From positions 434,001-498,000 of the forward strand of contig CP051237.1 of the NCBI GenBank assembly GCA_017794825.1: a DNA stretch of 64,000 nt. Reading direction: 5' to 3'. Made by a program: the position numbers and the translations under genes. This DNA comes from Pararhizobium sp. (GTDB taxonomy: Bacteria; Pseudomonadota; Alphaproteobacteria; Rhizobiales; Rhizobiaceae). Below the pieces are notes generated by a model. It was not told the origin of the DNA and did no database searches. It saw only the letters and a list, made by a program, of their open reading frames with translations. Numbering within the stretch: position 1 is the stretch's first letter; every line of letters starts with the position of its first letter. Below, in pieces: positions 1-7,966 of the stretch.

Positions 1-999
1 TTCGGCCAGTCCGAGGGACTCCGCAATATCGGCGGAAACCGGCTGGATCTGGACGCCAAGCCAGCCGCGCTCGACATTGCCGTCGTCTATCAGGTCGGTG
101 ACAACCTCATGGGCAAGCGCCGCCGGAATGGCGAAGGCGATGCCGACATTGCCGCCGGAAGGCGAGAAGATGGCGGTGTTCACGCCGATGACCTCGCCGC
201 GCAGGTTGAAGGTCGGACCGCCTGAGTTGCCGTGGTTGACGGCGGCGTCCACCTGAATGAAGTCGTCATAGGGACCGGCGCCGATGTCGCGGCCGCGGCC
301 GGAGACGATGCCGGCGGTCACCGTTCCGCCAAGACCGAACGGGTTGCCGACTGCCACGACCCAGTCGCCGATGCGCGTCTTGTCGTCACTGGCGAATTCG
401 ACATAGGGAAAGTCGCGGTCGCCGCTGACTTTGAGAACCGCAAGATCGGTGCGGGCGTCCTTGCCGATCAGTTCCGCGTCGAGTTCGGTTCCGTCATCGA
501 GAACCACCTCGAATTCGGTTCCCTTGTCGACGACGTGATTGTTGGTGACCAGCAGGCCGTCTTCCGAGATGAAGAAGCCCGAGCCCTGGGCGATCGGCCG
601 GGCGCGCTTGCTCCAGCGATCGTTCTTTTCCTTGTCGCGCTGGCTGAACTGCTCCTGGTCGTCATCGTCGAACGGGCTTCCGCGGAACTCCTTGAAGAAC
701 TTCTTCATGGGATGGTCGTCCGGCAGATTGTCCATGCCGGGAATGCCGAAGCCTCCGCGATTTGCAACGGGGCGCAGGTTCGACTTCACACGCACGGAAA
801 CGACGGCCGGCGAAACCGCCTCCACAACGTCCGCGAAGCTCGGCATCACTGCCGGCGCCTCGACCTTGACCGCGTCGGCCCGCGCCTGCTCCAGGAGCGG
901 CGGAACACCGGCCGCGGCGACGATCGCCCCCAGGCCAAGAACCGCGGTTGACGTCAAAAGTCTCTTTTTCGTGGATGTCTTGAAACCACTGTGTCGCAT
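1..999 (-). CDS. degP: DegP/HtrA (Do family) periplasmic serine protease, 3' end outside window
   Basis: Periplasmic protease and chaperone that removes or holds misfolded envelope proteins. The gene runs off the left edge, so most of the PDZ region is missing. After a hydrophobic signal or anchor segment (about residues 12-30) comes a trypsin-like domain with the full triad: His155 in NNHVVD, Asp185 in RTDLAVLK and Ser259 in GNSGGP. A PDZ domain starts near residue 315 (RGWLGVQIQPV). I chose the ATG at 999 because AGAGGA lies 7 bases upstream; an in-frame ATG at 1023 is possible. In rhizobia degP follows the cytochrome c maturation genes, here 17 kb away on the same strand. The family call is secure. 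Confidence 0.95.
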   Translation of the reverse strand, partial: MRHSGFKTSTKKRLLTSTAVLGLGAIVAAAGVPPLLEQARADAVKVEAPAVMPSFADVVEAVSPAVVSVRVKSNLRPVANRGGFGIPGMDNLPDDHPMKKFFKEFRGSPFDDDDQEQFSQRDKEKNDRWSKRARPIAQGSGFFISEDGLLVTNNHVVDKGTEFEVVLDDGTELDAELIGKDARTDLAVLKVSGDRDFPYVEFASDDKTRIGDWVVAVGNPFGLGGTVTAGIVSGRGRDIGAGPYDDFIQVDAAVNHGNSGGPTFNLRGEVIGVNTAIFSPSGGNVGIAFAIPAALAHEVVTDLIDDGNVERGWLGVQIQPVSADIAESLGLAE

Positions 1000-1222
1000 C
1001 TGGAATTCCTCTGCTTGTCGCATATTCGATGAGACAAGAAGTATGCGCTGCAACATTACGGGAGGCTGGCTGGAACATGAACTTTTGGTAAGGTTGCAGT
1101 TCTTGCCAAGTATTGGCGCCATCAGAGACAGAAAAACGGCGCAACCAGCGCAATCGGTTTGACCAAAACGCCATCACTGACCCATATAGCCATCATTGAA
1201 AACAACAGGCGGGGCTTGCGCC

Positions 1223-2254
1223 ATGAAAGGTCTTCTTCTGCGGCAGGGAGGGTTAGCCGAAAAGGCGGAATCGCTTGGCGCGCATTTCGACCGGCCTGGC
1301 GACTATCTGGAGCTGGGAGAAATTCCGACACCAAAGCCGGGGCCCGGACAGGTCCTGATCAAGATGCGGCGGGCGACAATCAACCCGTCCGACATCGCCT
1401 TTGTGAAGGGGATCTACGGGCAACCGCGCATCGAGGGAAAACCGGCGGGCTTTGAAGGCGTGGGCGTCGTCGTTGACGCTGGTCCAGGCTTGTTCGGCAA
1501 GTTCCTCAAAGGGCGCGACGTGGGGTTTTACGCGACCCCGGACGGATCCGGCACCTGGGCCGAATATGCGGTGACACAGGCAATGCTGGCCTTGCCCTTG
1601 AAAAAAGGCCTCGCGGATCGGGACGCTGCCGGGTTGATCGTCAATCCGGTGACGGCGGTCGCCATGCTGGACATGGTGAAGCCGGGAACGGCCTTCGTTT
1701 TCTCGGCCGCCGCCAGCCAGTTGGGCAAGCTGATGGCGGGGCTGGCGAAAGATCAGGGCAAGCGCATGATCGCGCTGGTGCGCCGCGAGGCGCCCGTGGC
1801 CATGCTGAAGGATCTTGGCGCCGCATATGTGTTGAACGAATCGGATGCGGACTACAAAACGGATCTGGCGAAGGTCCTCGAGAAGGAGAAGCCGGTCATC
1901 TTCCTCGACGCAGTCGCCGGGCACAGGAGCGCGCAGACCCACAACATGATGGGCGACCGGGCGCGGTGGGTCATTTACGGCAGACTTGACGACTCGCCCG
2001 CGGAAATTCTCGACCCGGGCGCGATGATCTTCCAGCGCAAGGTCGTCGAAGGCTTCTGGACCACAGACTGGGCCGCCAAAACCAGCTTTGTCCAAAAAAT
2101 GCGGGTGTTTGGCGAGGTCCAAAACCGTTTTCGCGATGGGCGCTGGAAAACCGATGTGTCAGCTGAACTGCCGCTGAATCAGGCGATCGAGCGGCTGCCG
2201 CAGGCCCTGGCCCAACCGGACGGGAAGGTGCAGATCGTCATGCATGACGGCTAA
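1223..2254 (+). CDS. Zinc-less MDR-superfamily NAD(P)H:quinone oxidoreductase-like dehydrogenase
   Basis: Medium-chain dehydrogenase/reductase of 343 residues: GroES-like N-terminal half (PGPGQVLIKM, NPSDIAF) and a Rossmann half whose nucleotide loop reads SAAASQLGKL, as in zinc-independent quinone/enone reductases. The cysteines and GHE motif of zinc alcohol dehydrogenases are absent (GFEGVGVV instead). It probably reduces a quinone or alpha,beta-unsaturated carbonyl with NAD(P)H in the cytoplasm; the substrate cannot be read from sequence. The ATG at 1223 is preferred to the in-frame TTG at 1196, which would add nine atypical residues. It is divergent from degP and convergent with the luxR gene, so it is probably a single-gene unit. 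Confidence 0.85.
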   Translation: MKGLLLRQGGLAEKAESLGAHFDRPGDYLELGEIPTPKPGPGQVLIKMRRATINPSDIAFVKGIYGQPRIEGKPAGFEGVGVVVDAGPGLFGKFLKGRDVGFYATPDGSGTWAEYAVTQAMLALPLKKGLADRDAAGLIVNPVTAVAMLDMVKPGTAFVFSAAASQLGKLMAGLAKDQGKRMIALVRREAPVAMLKDLGAAYVLNESDADYKTDLAKVLEKEKPVIFLDAVAGHRSAQTHNMMGDRARWVIYGRLDDSPAEILDPGAMIFQRKVVEGFWTTDWAAKTSFVQKMRVFGEVQNRFRDGRWKTDVSAELPLNQAIERLPQALAQPDGKVQIVMHDG

Positions 2255-2272
2255 GGCGTCATGAAGGACGCC
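2255..2272. terminator. Short hairpin between convergent genes
   Basis: GGCGTC and GACGCC form a 6-bp stem around ATGAAG in the 24-base gap between the convergent oxidoreductase and luxR genes. There is no T run on either strand, so terminator activity is uncertain. Confidence 0.35.
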
Positions 2273-2278
2273 CGTTCC

Positions 2279-3067
2279 CTAAGAGCGCTCAAGCAACGGC
2301 ATCATCATGGCAAACAGCTCCGCCTGAGATGAAATATCGCACTTTGCGTAGAGTTGCTTCCGGAACACCTTTACGGTTTGTGGACTGACGCCAAGATGCA
2401 ATCCGATAGAAGGCGAGGAATGCCCTCGCAGGATGAATAACGCAACCTCGGCCTGGCGCTTGCTCAGTTTCACCCCGTGGCGATCCTGCATGGCGCCGAT
2501 AAGATTGTCGGTAATGGACAGGACATTGATCTTTTTGCGGGTTGGCGACTTGGTCATTTTGGCATGCGATTTGAGCAAGGCCATGATCACGGGCTCATGC
2601 TGGCGCAACTTCTCCTCGCTGCGGTCGCCGAACATCTGATTCGAAGAGGAGTCCTTGCCAATGGATATGGTGATCGTGGTAAACTCACTGACTGGCAAGA
2701 CGATTGTAATTTCGTCGATTATGCCGATCCTGCCATAATACCATTTGAAATATCGACTACGCCGGAAATGATCAGGTGCAACATCCAGCAACCTGTACAA
2801 TCCGGGGTTTCCCCGATCCAGATGGAATTGATAGATTGGGTCGAGCAGATATGCAGCCGGCAAATACTGATCTTCAACATGTCTGAAAACGTCCGGCCCA
2901 TGAATCTCCCGGAACAGAACCAAGGGGACATCTGTTCCATGAAATACGATCACTATGATGTTGTCATAGTCGATACAACCTCGAAGGTAGCGTGCAATAT
3001 TGGGGTAGAAGTTCTCATCCCCAATAGAAGAAATAGTTTCCCCCAGACTTTCCCAAGTATATTCCAT
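2279..3067 (-). CDS. LuxR-family transcriptional regulator (DmfR-like context)
   Basis: 262-residue regulator with a C-terminal LuxR/GerE helix-turn-helix at about residues 200-257 (LSKRQAEVALFILRG ... SPQTVKVFRKQLYAK). The N-terminal 170 residues resemble a ligand-sensing domain but lack an obvious acyl-homoserine-lactone signature. It is divergent from a dimethylformamidase-like gene; dimethylformamide operons of Paracoccus are likewise controlled by a LuxR-type activator (DmfR), so I infer it senses the substrate or a metabolite of the cassette. Overlapping palindromes lie 7 bases before its ATG, which fits autoregulation. GC content is low (23 G/C of 60 at 2701-2760) compared with neighbours, a sign of transfer. 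Confidence 0.85.
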   Translation of the reverse strand: MEYTWESLGETISSIGDENFYPNIARYLRGCIDYDNIIVIVFHGTDVPLVLFREIHGPDVFRHVEDQYLPAAYLLDPIYQFHLDRGNPGLYRLLDVAPDHFRRSRYFKWYYGRIGIIDEITIVLPVSEFTTITISIGKDSSSNQMFGDRSEEKLRQHEPVIMALLKSHAKMTKSPTRKKINVLSITDNLIGAMQDRHGVKLSKRQAEVALFILRGHSSPSIGLHLGVSPQTVKVFRKQLYAKCDISSQAELFAMMMPLLERS

Positions 3068-3073
3068 CGCTTA

Positions 3074-3098
3074 ATACCCCGATAGGGGTATATACCCC
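3074..3098. promoter_or_regulatory. Overlapping palindromes in the luxR / DMFase-like divergent promoter (putative operator)
   Basis: Two perfect palindromes share a half-site: ATACCCC-GATA-GGGGTAT (3074-3091) and AGGGGTATATACCCCT (3084-3099). A fourth GGGGTAT half-site lies at 3136-3142, near the downstream gene. Repeated ATACCCC/GGGGTAT half-sites between a LuxR regulator and its likely target are best read as binding sites for that regulator; this is inference. Confidence 0.7.
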
Positions 3099-3191
3099 TG
3101 AATTAGGCCGTTTGTAAGCTAAACCCAACTATAAGGGGGTATGCCGACAGAAGCTACCCTGAAACGGCCGAACCGATCCAGGGGATCGCGA

Positions 3192-5228
3192 ATGAAGCGA
3201 GCTGTGGACCACAGCGCAATGACAATTGCTGGTTACACCACGCCGTGGAGCACGGCGCCGGGGCAATCGGTCAGTCTACATCTTTCGTGTGGCGACTCCG
3301 TGCGCGCGGTCAATGTGCAGCGACTGGATTCGCCAGCGCCTCGGTCAGTAAATTGGCCAATGCAAGTCGATATTGCTTCAATCGCCCACCGAGACTTCGA
3401 GCAGGGTTCGTTTCTGCGCCTACCAGCGGATGAAATCAGGAAGGCCGGCCGCATCAAGGGCATCAGTTTCGAATTGCTTCTGACGCAGAATGAGGGCCCA
3501 CGCACCATCTTGAAGCACGGGCCGCTCGGCTTGTTCCTGAAAAACGGAAAGGCTGTTCTGGAGATTGACGCCGCGTCCCGCGAAATACTGCCCGCCAAAC
3601 GTGATACCTGGCTGACGGTAACGGTGGAAGATGATGACGGATGCCTCGCCGTTGAGGTGAAAGGCCATGATGCGCTTGACCCCATTCAGATTCGCGAGCG
3701 CATCGGCGTCGTCGCGTGGAGGGACTGGCCTGGAGATATTCTTTTCGGATCGGACGGCGAAGACAAATGCCCGACGCTCAACGCCAGGTTCGCCGCAATA
3801 AAGCTGCTTACCGAAGACGGCGAGGTTAACTGGACCTTCCCTACCTTGCTGCCGCGAGGGAATATCCTGGATAAAAATCAAACGCTGATGCTGGAGGTTC
3901 TGAACAACCCGACCTTTTGCGTGACCTCGCTTCGATGGGACGGCGGTGGTTTTGATCCTCGAATAGCGCCAACTCACTACGACGCAATTCATTGCCATGA
4001 CGACGACATGGGCCCGCTGGACTGGCCCGCGTCCGTCATCGCGCAGGTTCCCGCCGCGGCAGAGCCAGGCGTCTATGCTTTCGAAGTCACGTGTGACAGC
4101 GGAACGGAAGAAATCGTGTTTTTCGTTTCGACGAGGGAAGCGCGCGCGCCGTTGTTATTCGTAATTCCCACGGCGACCTATCTCGCCTACGCCGACGAGT
4201 TTCTGCCGCCACACCTTTATGAATGGCTCTGTGAGGACAGGGGGCAATGTTTCGCGGTCGACAACAATTTACGATCCCTCTACGACTATCACAGTGACCA
4301 TAGCGGCGTTTCGCTGTGCTCATACCGCAAACCGAAAGCAACTTTGCGCGCAGACTACCGCTACCCTTTGTGCGGCTGCCCGCATAACCTGCCGGTGGAT
4401 TTGCATTTCCTGCGCTTTTGTCACGACAACGACATTGCCGTTGATATCATGACAGATCACGATCTGCATGAGCGCGGCCCCCAATCACTCAAGCATTACA
4501 AGGCGGTCGTCACCGGCAGCCATCCAGAATATGTGTCAATGGAAATGGAAGGCGCTCTTCGTGAATTTCTTTCGTCCGGAGGCAGTCTGGCATATCTCGG
4601 CGGAAATGGATTCGCCGGAACGGTGGCCTTCCAGGACGACCTGATGGAATTAAGGCGATCGCCGCTGGAGGCTGGCAGAACGTGGGACGGCCCTGTATCG
4701 GAGCAGGCGCTTTCGATCACCAACGAACCCGGCGGATATTTGCGCAATCGCGGCAGAGGGGAATTCTCGCTCGTCGGAGGCGCCATATCGCTGATGGGGT
4801 TCAGCGGCGCCCGCCCCTTCTCCCGAACACCGGCGAGCCACGCCCCGGAACACGCATGGTTGTTTGAAGGCGTCGCAAGCGAGACCTTCGGGGACAGCGG
4901 GATGGTCCTCGGCGGCGCCGCCGGATACGAGGTCGACGCGACCGATCCTCACCTCGGAACATCACCGGATGTTGTGGTAGTGGCGCGGGCAACCGGGTTT
5001 CCAGACGACTTTTTTCATGATCCGACCCGCTGGTATCAGGGTGGAGAAGACGAACAGAACAGCCGACGCTGTGCGGAAATGACAATACGTCATCTCGCAG
5101 CCGGGGGCCTGATCTTCAGCGCCAGTTCGGTCGCGTGGTGCGGCGCACTGCCAGAAACCGGGGAGATGAACGATGTTGGCGTCATTACGCGCAATCTGCT
5201 CGATAGACTATCGATGGACCGAAGCTAG
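3192..5228 (+). CDS. N,N-dimethylformamidase large (beta) subunit-like amidohydrolase
   Basis: About 678 residues, resembling the large subunit of N,N-dimethylformamidase, a cytoplasmic iron enzyme that splits dimethylformamide into formate and dimethylamine. The N-terminal part contains a LamG/concanavalin-like insert; the catalytic part has the signature SHPEY (His444, Glu446) followed 26 residues later by Asn472 in LGGNGF, the same His/Glu/Asn spacing I recall for the characterised enzyme, and tyrosines in TYLAY and SYRKP that could complete the Tyr-Tyr-Glu iron site. No small-subunit gene is adjacent, so the true substrate may be another amide. ATG at 3192 has AGGGGA upstream; ATG at 3141 is the longer alternative. 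It starts an operon with an ABC importer. Confidence 0.8.
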   Translation: MKRAVDHSAMTIAGYTTPWSTAPGQSVSLHLSCGDSVRAVNVQRLDSPAPRSVNWPMQVDIASIAHRDFEQGSFLRLPADEIRKAGRIKGISFELLLTQNEGPRTILKHGPLGLFLKNGKAVLEIDAASREILPAKRDTWLTVTVEDDDGCLAVEVKGHDALDPIQIRERIGVVAWRDWPGDILFGSDGEDKCPTLNARFAAIKLLTEDGEVNWTFPTLLPRGNILDKNQTLMLEVLNNPTFCVTSLRWDGGGFDPRIAPTHYDAIHCHDDDMGPLDWPASVIAQVPAAAEPGVYAFEVTCDSGTEEIVFFVSTREARAPLLFVIPTATYLAYADEFLPPHLYEWLCEDRGQCFAVDNNLRSLYDYHSDHSGVSLCSYRKPKATLRADYRYPLCGCPHNLPVDLHFLRFCHDNDIAVDIMTDHDLHERGPQSLKHYKAVVTGSHPEYVSMEMEGALREFLSSGGSLAYLGGNGFAGTVAFQDDLMELRRSPLEAGRTWDGPVSEQALSITNEPGGYLRNRGRGEFSLVGGAISLMGFSGARPFSRTPASHAPEHAWLFEGVASETFGDSGMVLGGAAGYEVDATDPHLGTSPDVVVVARATGFPDDFFHDPTRWYQGGEDEQNSRRCAEMTIRHLAAGGLIFSASSVAWCGALPETGEMNDVGVITRNLLDRLSMDRS

Positions 5229-5269
5229 ACTGAATGACAACTGGATCCACAACGCGAAGGAGAACCTGC

Positions 5270-6232
5270 ATGTATAAAAAACTGGGACTAACACTGGCGG
5301 CCCTGGTGATGGGCACGACGCTGACCCACGCTGAACCCGTAAAACTTGGCCTGCAGCCCTGGCTCGGCTACGGCCCCCTTTGGGTCGCGGAAGAAAAGGG
5401 ATTCTTTGATGATAACGGTGTGGAAGTCGAACTGACGACTTTCAATTGGGACCAGGACATGACCGCAGCGCTCGCGAGCGGCAATCTGGACGTAATCGCC
5501 AGCGCCACCAACGGCATGATCGCCAATTTCAACCAGGGAGTTGATCAAAAGGGCTTTCTGGTCATGGACCTGGCTTTCGAAGCAGACGCGATCCTTGCCG
5601 GGAACGACATCGGATCCATCCCGGAACTCAAAGGAAAAACGGTTGCCTTCGAGACGGGCGCGACGAGCGACTTGCTCATGAACTATGCGCTGAAGGCCAA
5701 CGGCATGACAATGGAGGACATCGAGCATGTTCCCATGGGAGCATCGGAAGCAGGTCTGGCGCTCATCGCCGGCCGCGTCGACGCTGCGGTTACATATGAG
5801 CCCTATATCTCTACGGCTTTGGCCCGGGATGACAATTATAAAGTCATCTACACAGCGGCTGAGAAACCGGGCCTCATCAGTGACATGTTGACTGCTTCCT
5901 CCACCTGGATCGAAGAAAATCCGGAAGCGGTGAAAGGCCTGATCAAGTCCTGGGACGACGCGATCAACTTCATCCGTGAAAACCCGGAGGAAGGCGCAGC
6001 GATGATCGCAAAAGCCGTCGGAAGTCCGATGGAGGAATTCGAGCCGGCCTTCAAGGGTGTTCGTCTGTACAATGTCGCCGAGAACGTCGAATTCCTGAAA
6101 GGTGACTTCCAGGCCACCGTCACCGAAATTGCCGAGATCATGCAGGCGACCAACCCGCAGGAGATCAAGACCATCCCGTCGGCCGATGATCTGTTTGTCC
6201 TGGACGACCTCTACGAGGTCGCTGGTCAGTAG
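5270..6232 (+). CDS. ABC transporter substrate-binding protein, NrtA/SsuA/TauA (NMT1) type
   Basis: Periplasmic binding protein of 320 residues with a Sec signal peptide (cleavage likely after THA, about residue 20) and the NMT1/SsuA-like fold opening KLGLQPWLGYGPLWVAEEKG. Such proteins capture nitrate, sulfonates, taurine, pyrimidine precursors or other small anions and amines. A strong AAGGAG lies 7 bases before ATG 5270. It sits 41 bases after the dimethylformamidase-like gene and before the permease and ATPase, so I infer it brings in the substrate of that enzyme. The ligand is unknown. Confidence 0.9.
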   Translation: MYKKLGLTLAALVMGTTLTHAEPVKLGLQPWLGYGPLWVAEEKGFFDDNGVEVELTTFNWDQDMTAALASGNLDVIASATNGMIANFNQGVDQKGFLVMDLAFEADAILAGNDIGSIPELKGKTVAFETGATSDLLMNYALKANGMTMEDIEHVPMGASEAGLALIAGRVDAAVTYEPYISTALARDDNYKVIYTAAEKPGLISDMLTASSTWIEENPEAVKGLIKSWDDAINFIRENPEEGAAMIAKAVGSPMEEFEPAFKGVRLYNVAENVEFLKGDFQATVTEIAEIMQATNPQEIKTIPSADDLFVLDDLYEVAGQ

Positions 6233-6245
6233 ATATCGAATGGCT

Positions 6246-6266
6246 GGGGCGTCCCTGGGACGCCCC
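6246..6266 (+). terminator. Perfect intercistronic hairpin between binding-protein and permease genes
   Basis: GGGGCGTCCC and GGGACGCCCC form a perfect 10-bp stem around a single T, with no T tract after it. In ABC operons such stems often protect the 3' end of the binding-protein message or attenuate downstream genes, giving excess binding protein over membrane components. Confidence 0.6.
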
Positions 6267-6278
6267 GGCGACACCAAT

Positions 6279-7124
6279 ATGAAAAGCGAAACTGATCAGA
6301 TGCATTCGCCGCCGAAAACGCCCCGCTGGCATGTACGAGACCTTTTCCGGCTTCGCGCCGATATTCCCAAGCCGATCTTCACCGCCGCAGGAATCGTCGT
6401 TCCGGCAATCTTGCTGCTGGTTTGGTGGCTTGTTGCCTACCTCGTCCTCGTCAAACCATTGTTCCTGCCCAGTCCGGGCGCAATTCTATCTGAAGGTTGG
6501 CGGCAGATTACCGAGGGAATACTGCTCGCTGACGCATCCGTCAGCATATATCGCATTGTCATCGGTTGGCTCACCGCAACCGTTGTCGCGGTGCCGGTCG
6601 GCATTCTCATGGGGAACTTCAAGATCATCGAAGGCGCTCTTGAGCCTCTGATTTCAACCGTGCGCTACATGCCGGTTGTCGCGCTTATTCCACTGTCAAT
6701 CTTGTGGACCGGCATCGGCGACGGCCAGAAGATCCTTATTCTCTTTCTCGGCACCTTTTTCCAGCAGGTTCTGATGATCATGGACAATGTGAAGAACATC
6801 GACATGAACCTGATCCGCGCCGGTCAGACGCTGGGATTCAGCAACCGCGAAATTCTCATGCGCATCATTCTGCCGGCGGCGTCGCCGGCGATCTGGGACA
6901 CCTTCCGGATCACCATCGGATGGACCTGGACCTATCTGGTGGTGGCCGAACTGGTTGCTGCGAACCAGGGTCTCGGGCGACGAATCATGGATGCCCAGCG
7001 CTATCTGGCAACCGACACGATCCTTTTCGGAACCTTGTTTATCGGCGTCCTCGGACTGGTTACGGACCAGATCTTCAAGAGAGTCGGCCGGATAATGTTC
7101 CGCTGGAACGAAACGAATCGATGA
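6279..7124 (+). CDS. ABC transporter permease (SsuC/TauC/NrtB type)
   Basis: Inner-membrane permease of 281 residues with about six transmembrane segments and the EAA loop GQTLGFSNREILMRIILP that docks the ATPase. A hydrophobic start (residues 35-60) follows a polar N-terminus. The start is uncertain: ATG 6279 has no clear ribosome site and ATG 6240 or 6300 are in frame. It follows the binding-protein gene after a hairpin and its stop overlaps the ATPase start (ATGA at 7121-7124), so the three form one importer. Confidence 0.9.
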   Translation: MKSETDQMHSPPKTPRWHVRDLFRLRADIPKPIFTAAGIVVPAILLLVWWLVAYLVLVKPLFLPSPGAILSEGWRQITEGILLADASVSIYRIVIGWLTATVVAVPVGILMGNFKIIEGALEPLISTVRYMPVVALIPLSILWTGIGDGQKILILFLGTFFQQVLMIMDNVKNIDMNLIRAGQTLGFSNREILMRIILPAASPAIWDTFRITIGWTWTYLVVAELVAANQGLGRRIMDAQRYLATDTILFGTLFIGVLGLVTDQIFKRVGRIMFRWNETNR

Positions 7125-7936
7125 ACACTCAGAAAAACGAGGCGACAGGCGCGCCGAAGGTCGAATTGGACGGCGTGGCGAAGGTATTCCAGGTTAGCCG
7201 CGCTCCGTTTGTGGCCATCGAACGGATCGATCTTAGAATCCTGCAGAATGAATTCGTCTCCATCGTAGGCACGTCCGGATGCGGCAAGTCCACACTGCTC
7301 AACATGGTCGGCGGCCTGGACGAACCCAGTGCGGGAGAAATCCGCATCGATGGCGCGTCCGTGCGCGGACCGGGCCGCAATCGCGGTTTTGTCTTCCAGA
7401 GCTACAGCTTGTTTGAATGGATGACGGTAGAAGGCAATATCCGCTTTGCATTGGAAAAGAGCGCCATTGCGAAGAGCGAGAAGACGGAACTTGTCAGACA
7501 TTATATTCATGCGGTCGGCCTCGCCGGGTTTGAAACGGCGTATCCGAAGCAACTCTCCGGCGGTATGCGCCAGCGTGTGGCGATCGCCCGAGCGCTCGTC
7601 TACAAGCCCTCCATTTTGCTGATGGACGAACCCTTTGGCGCTCTCGATGCACAGACGCGCGGCATGATGCAGGAGCTTCTGCTGAAGGTCTGGGAAGAGC
7701 ATAAGGTCACGGTGCTTTTCGTCACCCATGATGTCGATGAGGCTGTTTTCCTCTCCGATCGCGTAATCGTGCTCGCCAGTCGTCCGGGCCGGGTCAAGAG
7801 GGACATCGCCATTGACCTCGAGAGGCCGCGCTCCTTCGAGTTGCTGACCGATCCGCGCTTTACCGACTACAAGAGGGAAATCCTCGCCGAAATTCGCGAG
7901 GAGACCTTGAAAGTTATGGCTCTGGAACAGCCTTAA
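7121..7936 (+). CDS. ABC transporter ATP-binding protein (SsuB/TauB/NrtD type)
   Basis: 271-residue cytoplasmic ATPase of the importer. Walker A is GTSGCGKST (residues 50-58), the Q-loop is in FVFQSYSLF, the signature is LSGGMRQRVAIARAL, and Walker B is ILLMDEPFGALD, followed by the switch histidine in FVTHDVDEA. ATG 7121 overlaps the permease stop by four bases, indicating translational coupling. The gene lies 30 bases before the histidinol dehydrogenase-like gene, so importer and enzyme are probably co-transcribed. Confidence 0.92.
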   Translation: MNTQKNEATGAPKVELDGVAKVFQVSRAPFVAIERIDLRILQNEFVSIVGTSGCGKSTLLNMVGGLDEPSAGEIRIDGASVRGPGRNRGFVFQSYSLFEWMTVEGNIRFALEKSAIAKSEKTELVRHYIHAVGLAGFETAYPKQLSGGMRQRVAIARALVYKPSILLMDEPFGALDAQTRGMMQELLLKVWEEHKVTVLFVTHDVDEAVFLSDRVIVLASRPGRVKRDIAIDLERPRSFELLTDPRFTDYKREILAEIREETLKVMALEQP

Positions 7937-7966
7937 CGCCGAAACAAACCTCGCGAGACGCTGCCG

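Noticed and set aside
2279..3067. Quorum-sensing LuxR
   Set aside because: No acyl-homoserine-lactone synthase gene is adjacent and the N-terminal domain lacks a clear autoinducer-binding pattern; the context points to a catabolic regulator.
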